This document shows, piece after piece, positions 8,882 to 17,357 of a stretch of DNA of 64,000 nt (position 1 is its first letter; each line of letters opens with the position of its first letter). The DNA lies in NCBI GenBank assembly GCA_965199685.1, contig OZ241323.1, positions 186,001-250,000 of the forward strand, written 5' to 3'. The notes under the pieces are model-generated. The model made no database searches. It was not told the origin of the DNA and worked only from the letters and a program-made list of their open reading frames with translations. Origin of the DNA: SP5GCR1 sp965199685 (GTDB taxonomy: Bacteria; Pseudomonadota; Gammaproteobacteria; Poriferisulfidales; Oxydemutatoraceae). The translations under genes were made by a program, and so were the position numbers.

Positions 8882-10369
8882 ATGAGTGCGCGACATTTTC
8901 GCAATATATACCTCGTATATTTAACGGTGATGATTTATATCTTTGTCATCGTTCTATCTACAGATCAAGAACTCCTTTTTCGTGCGGGTTATAAACAACT
9001 ACCTCTTGTTCATATTAGTGTGCCGATTGTGGCATTCTTTACCTGGATACCGTGGGCTTTGCTAGTTTTACACTTTTATTTGCTCATTCAAGTAACGTTT
9101 CTCTCTGATAAAGTGCGTCTTTATAGGCAGGCAATAAAAGATCACCTAGAATCTGAGGAAGATATTCGCGACGCAAAAATGCTATTAGCATCTGTGCCGC
9201 TTGTCCACATCCTCGTAGAAGAGAAGGGTAGGTCTATATATTCAACACTACTGTATCTAATAGTTTTTGTTTCTTTAGCCGTATTTCCGCTTATGCTGCT
9301 GATAATGGCGCAAATAACATTTCTCCCATACCAAAGTGAGCTAATTACTTGGTTACATCGTATAGTTATACTGATTGATGCATTAATGTTGTGGGTCTTT
9401 GGGCGTAATATTCTCAGATCTAACAAAGGGAAAACAATATGGATTAATAGCGTTGCTGGGCTCTTAGTGATACTAGTACCAGTGTTCGTTGTTATCGTTA
9501 TATTTATAAATTTTCCAGGTAACAAAATTTATAGTTCTGCTACAGCTAGTCTTTATGAATTAGAATGGGCAAATGAAATAATGCCCGCCAACCGTTTTGT
9601 TTTACCTAATCGTAGATTAGTAAAAAAAGAACCTGCGCCTGAGCTACTGGCAACTCACATCAAGGGGCAAATGGGTGATGAAACTTCAATTGAACCGGGG
9701 TCACCTATATGGTGTCAATACGCTGATCCACTTGACTTGAAAGGTCGAAACTTCCGGGAAGTACAATTGCAAAATGCCATATTATGTAAAGCAACCCTAC
9801 AAAGTGCAGATCTTACAGATGCGGATATTTTAGCGTCGAATCTTAGAAGGGCGGATCTTGGTGGAGCGGATCTTAGCGGGGCGGATCTTAGCGGAGCGAA
9901 TCTTATAGCATCGGGTCTTAAAGAGGCGGATCTTGCAAAGGCGGATCTTACAAAGGCGGCTCTTAGTGGGGCAGATCTTAAATGGGCGAATCTTGCAGAG
10001 GTGGATCTTAAATGGACGGACCTTAGCGGAGCGGATATCACGGAGGCAAATCTTAGCAAGGCGGATCTAACAGTGGCAAATCTTTCGAGGGCAAACTTTT
10101 CTAATGCAATTCTAGATGATAAAACAATTCTAGACTTCACCTGGGTTTGGGAATCCTATGATTCAGAAGAAGCAAATTTACCGATAGGCATTCCTAGAGG
10201 TTGGAGTGATACGCTTAAACCTGAATACTTATGTCCATATGGTTTTGATGTTTCATATTATATTGATGTTTTCGAATATATTGATAAAGATAACAAAGTA
10301 AAACGAGAACAACTAAAAGCTCGATTGAAAGAGGTAATAGGAGAGAATTGCAAACGGTACTATCCTTAA
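8882..10369 (+). CDS. Pentapeptide-repeat membrane protein, array copy 3 (495 aa, shortest)
   Basis: Compared with its siblings, about 20 codons after the initiator are missing. The ATG is fused directly to SARHFRN, the ribosome-binding stretch AAGGGAAAAAT is kept and the reading frame is preserved. The membrane domain is otherwise complete. The repeat domain has only about 26 pentapeptides, including ADLGG, ADLSG, ADLKW and ADLTK units. The C-terminal cap is intact (FTWVWESYD, KPEYLCPYGF, ENCKRYYP). Lacking the N-terminal peptide may alter insertion or partner binding, but the open frame argues that it is still expressed. Confidence 0.82.
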   Translation: MSARHFRNIYLVYLTVMIYIFVIVLSTDQELLFRAGYKQLPLVHISVPIVAFFTWIPWALLVLHFYLLIQVTFLSDKVRLYRQAIKDHLESEEDIRDAKMLLASVPLVHILVEEKGRSIYSTLLYLIVFVSLAVFPLMLLIMAQITFLPYQSELITWLHRIVILIDALMLWVFGRNILRSNKGKTIWINSVAGLLVILVPVFVVIVIFINFPGNKIYSSATASLYELEWANEIMPANRFVLPNRRLVKKEPAPELLATHIKGQMGDETSIEPGSPIWCQYADPLDLKGRNFREVQLQNAILCKATLQSADLTDADILASNLRRADLGGADLSGADLSGANLIASGLKEADLAKADLTKAALSGADLKWANLAEVDLKWTDLSGADITEANLSKADLTVANLSRANFSNAILDDKTILDFTWVWESYDSEEANLPIGIPRGWSDTLKPEYLCPYGFDVSYYIDVFEYIDKDNKVKREQLKARLKEVIGENCKRYYP

Positions 10370-10390
10370 AGCATCCGCTAACTTGGTTCC

Positions 10391-10940
10391 CTAAAAGGTT
10401 ATTTTTAGAAAGTCAGTAAGCGGGATTCCCTCTCCTCCTACGACGAGTGTTTCGGCAGGCGTATGTTTTTTACGAAAGGTCTCTAAACTTTTGAGATGCC
10501 CGGTTTTCCGTCCGCTTTTGACTTCAATGGCGATTATTTTGTTGTTTTTCTTTAGGATAAAGTCAACCTCTTTTGATTGCTCGTTCCAATAACAAAGTTC
10601 TCCGCCTTCCTGAAAGCATAGGTTCCAGAGGTATGCCCTCACGCAAGACTCTACTATCCGTCCCCGGTGTGTGGTTTCCTTTATGTTGCTAAAACTTTCT
10701 CCCAGCGAGCTTGTCATGAGGGCAGTATTTTGAACTTGAAGTTTGGGGATTGAGAGTCTTTTTCTCAATGTGTTGGCAGAGAATTTTTGCAGTCCTGAGA
10801 TGAGACCTGCCATAGAAAGTAGCTCCAAGTAGTGTGCAAGAGTTGTGGTATTTCCTGCGTCATGAATCAAGGCGGCAGCACCCGGATAGGCTCCATGAGA
10901 TGTATTCATCAATACCGAAGCCAAAGGCTTTTTTTATTAG
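10391..10940 (-). pseudogene. DUF4143 ATPase fragment, array copy 3
   Basis: Carries the other internal deletion (type B): LIHD joins directly to AGNTTTLAHYLELLS, losing EARWRD to the LHD before AGNTT, while the segment missing from copies 1 and 2 is retained. The deletion ends lie in a short TCGTGAA repeat. The 2-nt frameshift upstream of GAYPG is present, so no start-to-end product can be made. Confidence 0.85.
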
Positions 10941-10972
10941 AGCGAATCGTACCTGCTCATTGTGATATAATT

Positions 10973-10981
10973 AACCGTTAG
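10973..10981 (+). promoter_or_regulatory. Putative -10 element (TATAAT) for pentapeptide copy 4
   Basis: TGTGATATAAT contains a perfect TATAAT at 10976-10981 at the position where the other copies have TACAAT. This supports reading the conserved TGATAnAAT as a -10 region. No clear -35 hexamer. Confidence 0.5.
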
Positions 10982-11031
10982 GCAAAAGAGTTACTTGCTC
11001 TATTTTCACAATAAAATTTAAGGAGAAAATA

Positions 11032-12996
11032 ATGCTGAAAAACACAACACCTAAAATTCCTGCTGCAGAATATCTTTTGGAGTCTGCAAACGATAGTGCG
11101 CGACATTTTCGCAACGTATACCTTGCATATTTAACGGTGATGATTTATATCTTTATTATCGTTTTATCTACAGAGCAAGAACTTCTCTTTCGTGCGGGTG
11201 ACAAACCACTACCCCTTGTTCATATCAGTGTGCCGATTGTGGCATTTTTTACTTGGATGCCGTGGATTTTGCTGGTTTTACACTTTTATTTGCTCATTCA
11301 AGCAACGTTTCTCTCTGAAAAAGTGCGTCTTTATAATCAAAGACTAAACAATCAAATAGAATCTGAAGAAGATATTTGCGAAGCGAGAATGCTATTAGCA
11401 TCTGTGCCGCTTGTCCACATCCTCGTAGAAGAGAAGGGGAAGTCTATATATTCAACACTATTGTATCTAATAGTTTTTGTTTCTTTAGCCGTATTTCCGC
11501 TTATGGTGCTGATAATGGCACAAATAACATTTCTCCCATATCAAAGTGAAGTAATTACTTGGTCACACCGTATAGTTATACTGGTTGATTTATTAATGTT
11601 GTGGTACTTTGGGCGTTATATTCTTGAGTCTCACGAAGGAAAAACAATATGGATTTATAGCGTTGCTAGATTCTTAGTCGTACTAGCACCAATGTTTTTT
11701 ATTATTGTAGTATTTATAAATTTTCCGGGTAACAAAATTTATAGCTCCTCTACAGCTAGCCTTCATGAATTAGAATGGGTAAAGGAAATGATGCCTACTA
11801 ACCATTTTGATTTACCTAATCGTAAATTAGTGGGGAAAGAACCCTCACCTGAGCTATTAGCGGTTCATTTAGAGAGACAAATGGACGATAAAAATTCAAT
11901 TGAACAGAGTTTATCTAGATGGTGTCAATATGCTGATCCGCTTGATTTGAAAAATAGAAACTTCAGAGAGGCACAATTGCAAGGAGCTACATTATGTAAA
12001 GCAATCCTACAAGACGCGGATCTCACATCTGTGAATCTTAACAATGCAATTCTCATATCTGCGAATTTCACATCTGCAACTCTTACTTATGCGAACCTTA
12101 CAGAGTCGAATCTTGAGAGGGCAATTCTTACATCTGCGAGTCTTAGGGATGCAGATCTTACAGATGCATGGCTTAAAAAAGCAGATCTTAGCAGAGCAGA
12201 TCTTAGGCAGGCAGATCTTAGTGAGGCACATCTTGACGAGGCAGATCTTGACGAAGCAGATCTTAGCAGGGCGGATCTTAGTGGGGCGGATCTTGACGAG
12301 GCAGATCTTAAAGAGGCAGATCTTAGAGAGGCAAATCTTAGCGGGGCGGATCTTAAAAAAGCAAATCTTGATGGAGCAAATCTTAGTGAGGCAAATCTTA
12401 GCAGAGCGGATCTTGACGAGGCGGATCTTGACGAGGCGGATCTTGACGAAGCAGATCTTAGCAGGGCGGATCTTAGTGGGGCGGATCTTGACGAGGCAGA
12501 TCTTAGCCGGGCAGATCTTAGCAGGGCGGATCTTAGTGGGGCGGATCTTGACGAGGCAGATCTTAGAGAGGCAGATCTTAGAGAGGCAGATCTTAGCAGG
12601 GCAGATCTCATGGAGGCAGATCTTAGCATAGCGAATCTTAATGAAGCAAATCTTAGCGGGGCTAATCTTATGGAGGCAGATCTCAGCGGAGCGGATCTTA
12701 GACAAACGGATCTCACAGCGGCAAATCTCTCGAGAGTAAACTTTTTTAATGCAGTTTTAGATGAAAGAACAACTCTAGATTTCACTTGGGTTTGGGAGTT
12801 ATCTGACTCAAACGAAGACTATTTCCCGATAGGTATTCCTGTAGGTTGGATTAATAAGCCCAAACCTAAGTACCTGTGTCCAGAGGATTTTGATATTTCA
12901 GATTATATTGATAAAGATGAAGAGGTAGAACGAGAAAAACTAAAAAGCCAATTGCAGCAGCTAATAAAACGTAAGTGTCGACGGTATTATTTTTAA
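11032..12996 (+). CDS. Pentapeptide-repeat membrane protein, array copy 4 (654 aa)
   Basis: Complete membrane domain and cap. About 54 pentapeptides, the most acidic and regular of the family (ADLDE, ADLSR, ADLSG, ADLRE, ADLKE). Long stretches of the repeat DNA (12180-12700) consist of 15-bp units ending in GATCTT, arranged in higher-order blocks, such as an SRADLSGADLDEAD block that recurs three times. The C-terminal cap has diverged slightly (NKPKPKYLCPEDF, KRKCRRYYF). The protein seems intact. The strong negative charge resembles pentapeptide proteins that mimic DNA, but the membrane anchor argues against that role. Confidence 0.85.
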   Translation: MLKNTTPKIPAAEYLLESANDSARHFRNVYLAYLTVMIYIFIIVLSTEQELLFRAGDKPLPLVHISVPIVAFFTWMPWILLVLHFYLLIQATFLSEKVRLYNQRLNNQIESEEDICEARMLLASVPLVHILVEEKGKSIYSTLLYLIVFVSLAVFPLMVLIMAQITFLPYQSEVITWSHRIVILVDLLMLWYFGRYILESHEGKTIWIYSVARFLVVLAPMFFIIVVFINFPGNKIYSSSTASLHELEWVKEMMPTNHFDLPNRKLVGKEPSPELLAVHLERQMDDKNSIEQSLSRWCQYADPLDLKNRNFREAQLQGATLCKAILQDADLTSVNLNNAILISANFTSATLTYANLTESNLERAILTSASLRDADLTDAWLKKADLSRADLRQADLSEAHLDEADLDEADLSRADLSGADLDEADLKEADLREANLSGADLKKANLDGANLSEANLSRADLDEADLDEADLDEADLSRADLSGADLDEADLSRADLSRADLSGADLDEADLREADLREADLSRADLMEADLSIANLNEANLSGANLMEADLSGADLRQTDLTAANLSRVNFFNAVLDERTTLDFTWVWELSDSNEDYFPIGIPVGWINKPKPKYLCPEDFDISDYIDKDEEVEREKLKSQLQQLIKRKCRRYYF

Positions 12997-13017
12997 AGCA
13001 CTCGATAACTTATTTCC

Positions 13018-13568
13018 TTAAAAGGTCATTTTCAGAAAGTTGGCAAGCGGGATTCCTTCTCCTCTTACGACGAGTGTTTCGTCGGGTGTATGTTTTTTTC
13101 GGAGGATTTCTAAACTTTTGAAGTTCCTAGTTTTGTTTCCGCTTTTCACTTCAATAGCGATTACTTTGTTGTTTTTACTTAGAACAAAGTCAATCTCTTT
13201 TGATTGCTCTTTCCAATAATAGAGTTCTCCACCTTCCTGAAAGCATAGGTTCCAAAGGTACGCCCTCACGCAAGACCCTACTATCCGTTCCCAGTGTATG
13301 GTTTCTTTTATGTTGCTAAAACTTTCTCCCAGCGAGCTTGCCATAAGGGCAGTATTTTGGACTTGAAGTTTGGGATTTGAGAGTCTTTTTCTCAATGTAT
13401 TGGCAGAGAATTTTTGCAGTCCCGAGACGAGGCCTGCCATAGAAAGTAGCTTCAAATAGTGTGTGAGAGTTGTGGTATTTCCTGCGTCGTCAATCAAGGT
13501 GGCAGCCCCCGGGTAGGCTCCATGAGATGTATTCGTCAATGCCAAAGCCAAAGGCTCCTTTTCATTAG
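13018..13568 (-). pseudogene. DUF4143 ATPase fragment, array copy 4
   Basis: Type B internal deletion, as in copy 3, and the shared 2-nt frameshift. The 5' junction reads CTCCTTTTCATTAGAG instead of the CTTTTTTCATTAGAG of the other copies. More substitutions than the neighbours (VLSKNNK, ILRKKH), so it has diverged freely. Confidence 0.85.
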
Positions 13569-13590
13569 AGAGAATCGTACCTGCTCATTG

Positions 13591-13608
13591 TGATACAATC
13601 CAGCGATA
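13591..13608 (+). promoter_or_regulatory. Putative -10 region for pentapeptide copy 5
   Basis: TGATACAATCCAGCGATA, identical to the copy 2 motif, 52 bp before the start codon; AAGGAGAAAATA is the ribosome-binding site. Confidence 0.45.
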
Positions 13609-13660
13609 GGGCGAGAGGGTTACTTGCTTTATTTTTACGGTAAAATCTAAGGAGAAAATA

Positions 13661-15394
13661 ATGTCGGAAAACAGAATACCTAAAATTCTTGACGAAGAGC
13701 ATCTCTTAGAGTCTGCGAACAATAGTGCGCGGCACTTTCGCAATATTTATGCTATATATTTAACGGTGATGATTTATACCCTTATCATCGTTCTATCTAC
13801 AAATCAACTATCTCTTTTCCTGGACGAAGAGCAACTCTACATGGTTGACAAGCAACTACCCTTTATCCATATCAGTGTGCCGATTGTGGTATTTTTCACC
13901 TGGATACCGTGGGCTTTGCTGGTTTTACACTTTTATTTACTCATTCAAGCAAAATTTCTCTTTGAAAAAGTCTATCTTTATAAGCAAGGGCTATATGCTC
14001 GCCTAAGATCTAGGGAGGATATTCGCAAGGCGCAAATACTGTTGGAGTCTGTGCCGCTTGTCCACATCCTCGTAGAAGAGAAAGCTAAGTTGTATCTGAT
14101 AGTTTTTTTCCTCTTAGCCGCACTCCCGCTTATAGTATTGATAATTACGTCAATAACATTTCTTCCATATCAGGATGAAGTTATCACTATGACACATCGT
14201 ACAGTTATACTGATTTATCTATTCATGTTGTGGTACTTTGGGTTTTATATTTTGGGATCTCACAAAAGAAAAACAATATGGATTAATAGTATTGCTGGAG
14301 TTTTAGGGATATTAATACTTGCGTTTGTTTTTATATTTATAAATTTTCCGGGGAGCAAAACTTATAGCTATGATATGGCTGATTTTTATGAATCAGAATG
14401 GATAAAAAGAATAATGCCTACTAACTATTTTGTTTTATCTAATCTTATTTTAGTGAGAAAAGAACCTGCACCTGAACTACTGGCAGCTGAGCTATTGGCA
14501 GCTCAGATCAAAGATCAAATGGATGATGAAACTGTAATTGAACCAGGGTCACCTATATGGTGTCAATATGCTGATCCACTTGATTTGAGAGGTCGAAACT
14601 TCCGAAAAGCAGAATTGCAGCGTACTATACTATGTAAAGCAACCCTACAAGGTGCCGATCTCACCTCTGCCGATCTTAGTCATGCCAATCTCACAAATGC
14701 GTATCTTTGGGATGCTAACCTCACAAATACGTATCTTTGGAGGGCCAATCTCACGGATGCGTACCTTAGTTATGCCGATCTCACATCTGCGGATCTTGGG
14801 AGTGCCGATCTCACATCTGCGGATCTTGGGAGTGCCGATCTCACATCTGCGAATCTTGGGAGTGCTAATCTCATATCTGCGGATCTTGGGAGTGCCGATC
14901 TCACATCTGCGAATCTTGGGAGTGCTAATCTCATATCTGCAGATCTTGGGAGTGCCGATCTCACATCTGCGAATCTTAGATTTGCCGATCTCATATCTGC
15001 GAATCTTAGTTATGCCAATCTCATATTTGCGGATCTTGGGAGTGCTAATTTCATATCTGCAGATTTTGGGAATGCCGATCTCACATCTGCGAATCTTGGG
15101 AGTGCCGATCTCACATCTGCGAATCTTGGGAGTGCCAATCTCACAGCAGCAAATCTTTCGAGGGCAGACTTCTCTAACGCAATTTTAGATGGAACAACAC
15201 TAGATCTCACCTGGGTTTGGGAGTCGTCTGGTTCAGAAGAAGAGGAAAATTTTCCGAGAGGTATTCCTAGAGGTCGGAGTGATACGCTTAAACCTGAATA
15301 CTTGTGTCCGTTGGGTTTTGACATTTCAGGATTACCATCCCCAGATATTTTGAAACAGCGAATAGAAGAGAATTGCAAACTGTACCAGCCTTAA
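13661..15394 (+). CDS. Pentapeptide-repeat membrane protein, array copy 5 (577 aa)
   Basis: The first extracytoplasmic loop is longer than in the siblings (SLFLDEEQLYMVDKQLPF). About 40 pentapeptides, nearly all neutral and of two alternating kinds, ADLTS and A(D/N)LGS. In DNA this is a 30-bp tandem repeat (GATCTCACATCTGCGAATCT followed by TGGGAGTGCC) running from about 14770 to 15140 with few differences between units, an obvious substrate for slippage. The cap is shortened: after LCPLGFDISG the acidic EYIDxD segment is missing, but the ENCKLYQP end remains. Confidence 0.85.
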   Translation: MSENRIPKILDEEHLLESANNSARHFRNIYAIYLTVMIYTLIIVLSTNQLSLFLDEEQLYMVDKQLPFIHISVPIVVFFTWIPWALLVLHFYLLIQAKFLFEKVYLYKQGLYARLRSREDIRKAQILLESVPLVHILVEEKAKLYLIVFFLLAALPLIVLIITSITFLPYQDEVITMTHRTVILIYLFMLWYFGFYILGSHKRKTIWINSIAGVLGILILAFVFIFINFPGSKTYSYDMADFYESEWIKRIMPTNYFVLSNLILVRKEPAPELLAAELLAAQIKDQMDDETVIEPGSPIWCQYADPLDLRGRNFRKAELQRTILCKATLQGADLTSADLSHANLTNAYLWDANLTNTYLWRANLTDAYLSYADLTSADLGSADLTSADLGSADLTSANLGSANLISADLGSADLTSANLGSANLISADLGSADLTSANLRFADLISANLSYANLIFADLGSANFISADFGNADLTSANLGSADLTSANLGSANLTAANLSRADFSNAILDGTTLDLTWVWESSGSEEEENFPRGIPRGRSDTLKPEYLCPLGFDISGLPSPDILKQRIEENCKLYQP

Positions 15395-15745
15395 AGCACC
15401 CGCTAACTTGTTTCCCTAAAAGGTCATTTTCAGAAAGTCGGCAAGCGGGATTCCCTCTCCTCCTACGACGAGTGTTTCATCGGGCGTATGTTTTTTGCGG
15501 AAGGTCTCTAAACTTTTGAGGTGCCTGGTTTTGTGTCTTCTTCTCACTTCAATGGCGATTACTTTGTTGTTTTTCTTTAGGACAAAGTCAACTTCTTTTG
15601 ATTGCTCGTTCCAATAATAGAGTTCTACACCTTCCTGAAAGCATAGGTTCCAGAGGTATGCTCCCACGCATGACTCTACTATCCGTCCCCAGTATGTGGT
15701 TTCCTTTATGTTGCTAAAACTTTCTCCGAGTGAGCTTGTCATAAG

Positions 15746-17038
15746 GAGTCGTTGGAAAATAAACTTTACTTATATATCTAATAGTGCTATCCTTAATGCA
15801 TGAGTGATGAGAAAAGAGATAGTGATCTTAAAAAGAAGTTATCGGCTGTACTACCCCACTTAAATGAAAAGCAACGCCGCATTCTGATCGCTGCTGAGGC
15901 TTGTAATTTAGGCTATGGTGGAATAGCAAAGTTGTCAAAAATAACCGGTGTCTCTAGACCGACGATTCATCGTGGCATCAAGGATCTCAATGAAGCGAAA
16001 GGCCAAGAAACAGCTTCGTTAAGTAGGGTGAGAAAAAAAGGCGGTGGCAGAAAAAAGCTCATTGATAAGTTTCCTGGTATCGTTGAGGCAATAGAAAACT
16101 TAATGGAACCGGGGGTGCGCGGTGATCCTGAGTCGCCTTTGCGTTGGACTTGCAAAAGCGTGCGTATGCTAGAGAAGGAGTTAAGAGCAAGAGGCTATCA
16201 GATCAGTTATTCAACTGTCGCTTGTTTATTAAAAGAGCTTGGGTTTAGCCTGCAGGCAAATCAAAAGACTTTAGAAGGTGCAACGCACCCGGATAGAAAT
16301 CAGCAGTTTGAGTTTATCAATAAAAGAGCGAAGTGGTTTTTAGCCAGAGGCTATCCGGTGCTTTCTATAGATACAAAAAAGAAAGAGCTGATAGGTAATT
16401 ATAAGAACGCAGGGAAGCAATGGCGTAAGAAGCAAAACCCTGAGCGAGTGAATGTGCATGATTTTCCTGATGCAGAATGTCCCAAAGCCGTTCCCTATGG
16501 GGTTTATGATGTGGGCAACAATGAAGCTTGGGTTAATGTCGGTATCAGTGCCGATACGGCCGAGTTTTCGGTAGAAAGTATCCGTCAATGGTGGAACAAG
16601 ATGGGCAAAAAAAGATATCCCAAGACTTCTAAATTGTTGTTGTGTGCAGATAGTGGAGGAAGTAATAGCTATCGTTCTCATCTGTGGAAGTGGGAGTTAT
16701 ATCAGTTCGCAAAACAAGAAGGTCTTTCGATTACCGTGTGTCACTACCCGCCGGGGACGAGCAAATGGAACAAAATCGAGCATCGTTTGTTCTCGTATAT
16801 CAGCATAAACTGGAGAGGACAACCGCTAAGAAATTATCAAACAGTGGTTAATCTTATCACTGCTACAACAACTCAAGCTGGTTTAACAGTTGAATCTAGG
16901 ATTGACAAAAGGAAGTACGAAAAAGGGATCAAAGTGCCTAAAGAAAAAATGAAACAAATCAAAATGAGAAAAGAATCATTTCATGGGGAATGGAATTATA
17001 CGATATTAAGTCTGTAAAGGTTATTTATAAACGATTAC
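15746..17038 (+). mobile_element. ISAzo13-family insertion sequence (about 1293 bp)
   Basis: Boundaries come from the interrupted ATPase fragment: the uninterrupted sequence in copy 4 reads CATAAGGGCAG, here CATAAG precedes the element and TAAGGGCAG follows it, giving TAAG (or TAA) as target duplication at 15742-15745 and 17039-17042. The ends are imperfect inverted repeats (AGTCGTTGGAAAATAAACTT on the left against AATCGTTTATAAATAACCTT read inward from the right, 15 of 20 matching). Confidence 0.85.
15800..17017 (+). CDS. ISAzo13-family transposase (405 aa)
   Basis: Full-length transposase of the ISAzo13 (Rhodopirellula-type DDE) family. The N-terminal region has a helix-turn-helix (GGIAKLSKITGVSRPTIHRGIKDL, residues about 39-63) with downstream LRARGYQISYSTVACLLKELGFSLQAN. 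The catalytic core shows VLSIDTKKKELIGNYKN (first Asp near residue 195), LLLCADSGGSNSYR near 280 and PPGTSKWNKIEHRLFSYIS near 325. The frame is intact, so the element could be active. The ATG lies just inside the left end. Confidence 0.92.
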   Translation: MSDEKRDSDLKKKLSAVLPHLNEKQRRILIAAEACNLGYGGIAKLSKITGVSRPTIHRGIKDLNEAKGQETASLSRVRKKGGGRKKLIDKFPGIVEAIENLMEPGVRGDPESPLRWTCKSVRMLEKELRARGYQISYSTVACLLKELGFSLQANQKTLEGATHPDRNQQFEFINKRAKWFLARGYPVLSIDTKKKELIGNYKNAGKQWRKKQNPERVNVHDFPDAECPKAVPYGVYDVGNNEAWVNVGISADTAEFSVESIRQWWNKMGKKRYPKTSKLLLCADSGGSNSYRSHLWKWELYQFAKQEGLSITVCHYPPGTSKWNKIEHRLFSYISINWRGQPLRNYQTVVNLITATTTQAGLTVESRIDKRKYEKGIKVPKEKMKQIKMRKESFHGEWNYTILSL

Positions 17039-17287
17039 TAAGGGCAGTATTTTGGACTTGAAGTTTGGGGATTGAGAGTCTTTTCCTCAATGTGTTGGCA
17101 GAGAATTTTTGAAGTCCTGAGACCAGACCTGCCATAGAAAGTAGTTCCAAGTAGTGTGCGAGGGTTGTGGTGTTTCCTGCGTCGTGAATCAAGGCAGCAG
17201 CACCCGGATAGGCTCCGTAATAGATGTATTCGTCGATGCCAAAGCCAAAGGCTTTTTTCATTAGAGAGAGTCGTACCTACCTCATTG

Positions 17288-17305
17288 TGATACAATCCAG
17301 CGATA
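17288..17305 (+). promoter_or_regulatory. Putative -10 region for pentapeptide copy 6
   Basis: TGATACAATCCAGCGATA, identical to the motifs of copies 2 and 5, 52 bp before the start of copy 6. Confidence 0.45.
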
Positions 17306-17357
17306 GGGTGCGAGGGCTACTTGCTCTATTTTTACGATAAAGCCTAAGGAGAAAATA

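Larger units (their letters stand above)
15416..17265 (-). pseudogene. DUF4143 ATPase fragment, array copy 5, split by an IS
   Basis: Two parts, 15416-15745 (C-terminal) and 17039-17265 (from MKKAFGF to the middle), are separated by the ISAzo13-family element. The two parts join cleanly if the IS and one copy of TAAG are removed. Type B internal deletion. Unlike copies 1-4 it keeps the correct YIYYGAYPG codons, so it was in frame from MKK to the C-terminus before the IS arrived. It still lacks the whole ATP-binding domain. Confidence 0.85.

Noticed and set aside
7019..12785. Long open frames on the reverse strand of the pentapeptide repeat tracts (up to about 260 codons), rich in Arg, Ser and Leu or in Lys, Ile and Cys.
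   Set aside because: They follow from the 15/30-bp periodicity, which keeps all frames free of stops. They have no start context and encode only mirror images of the repeats.
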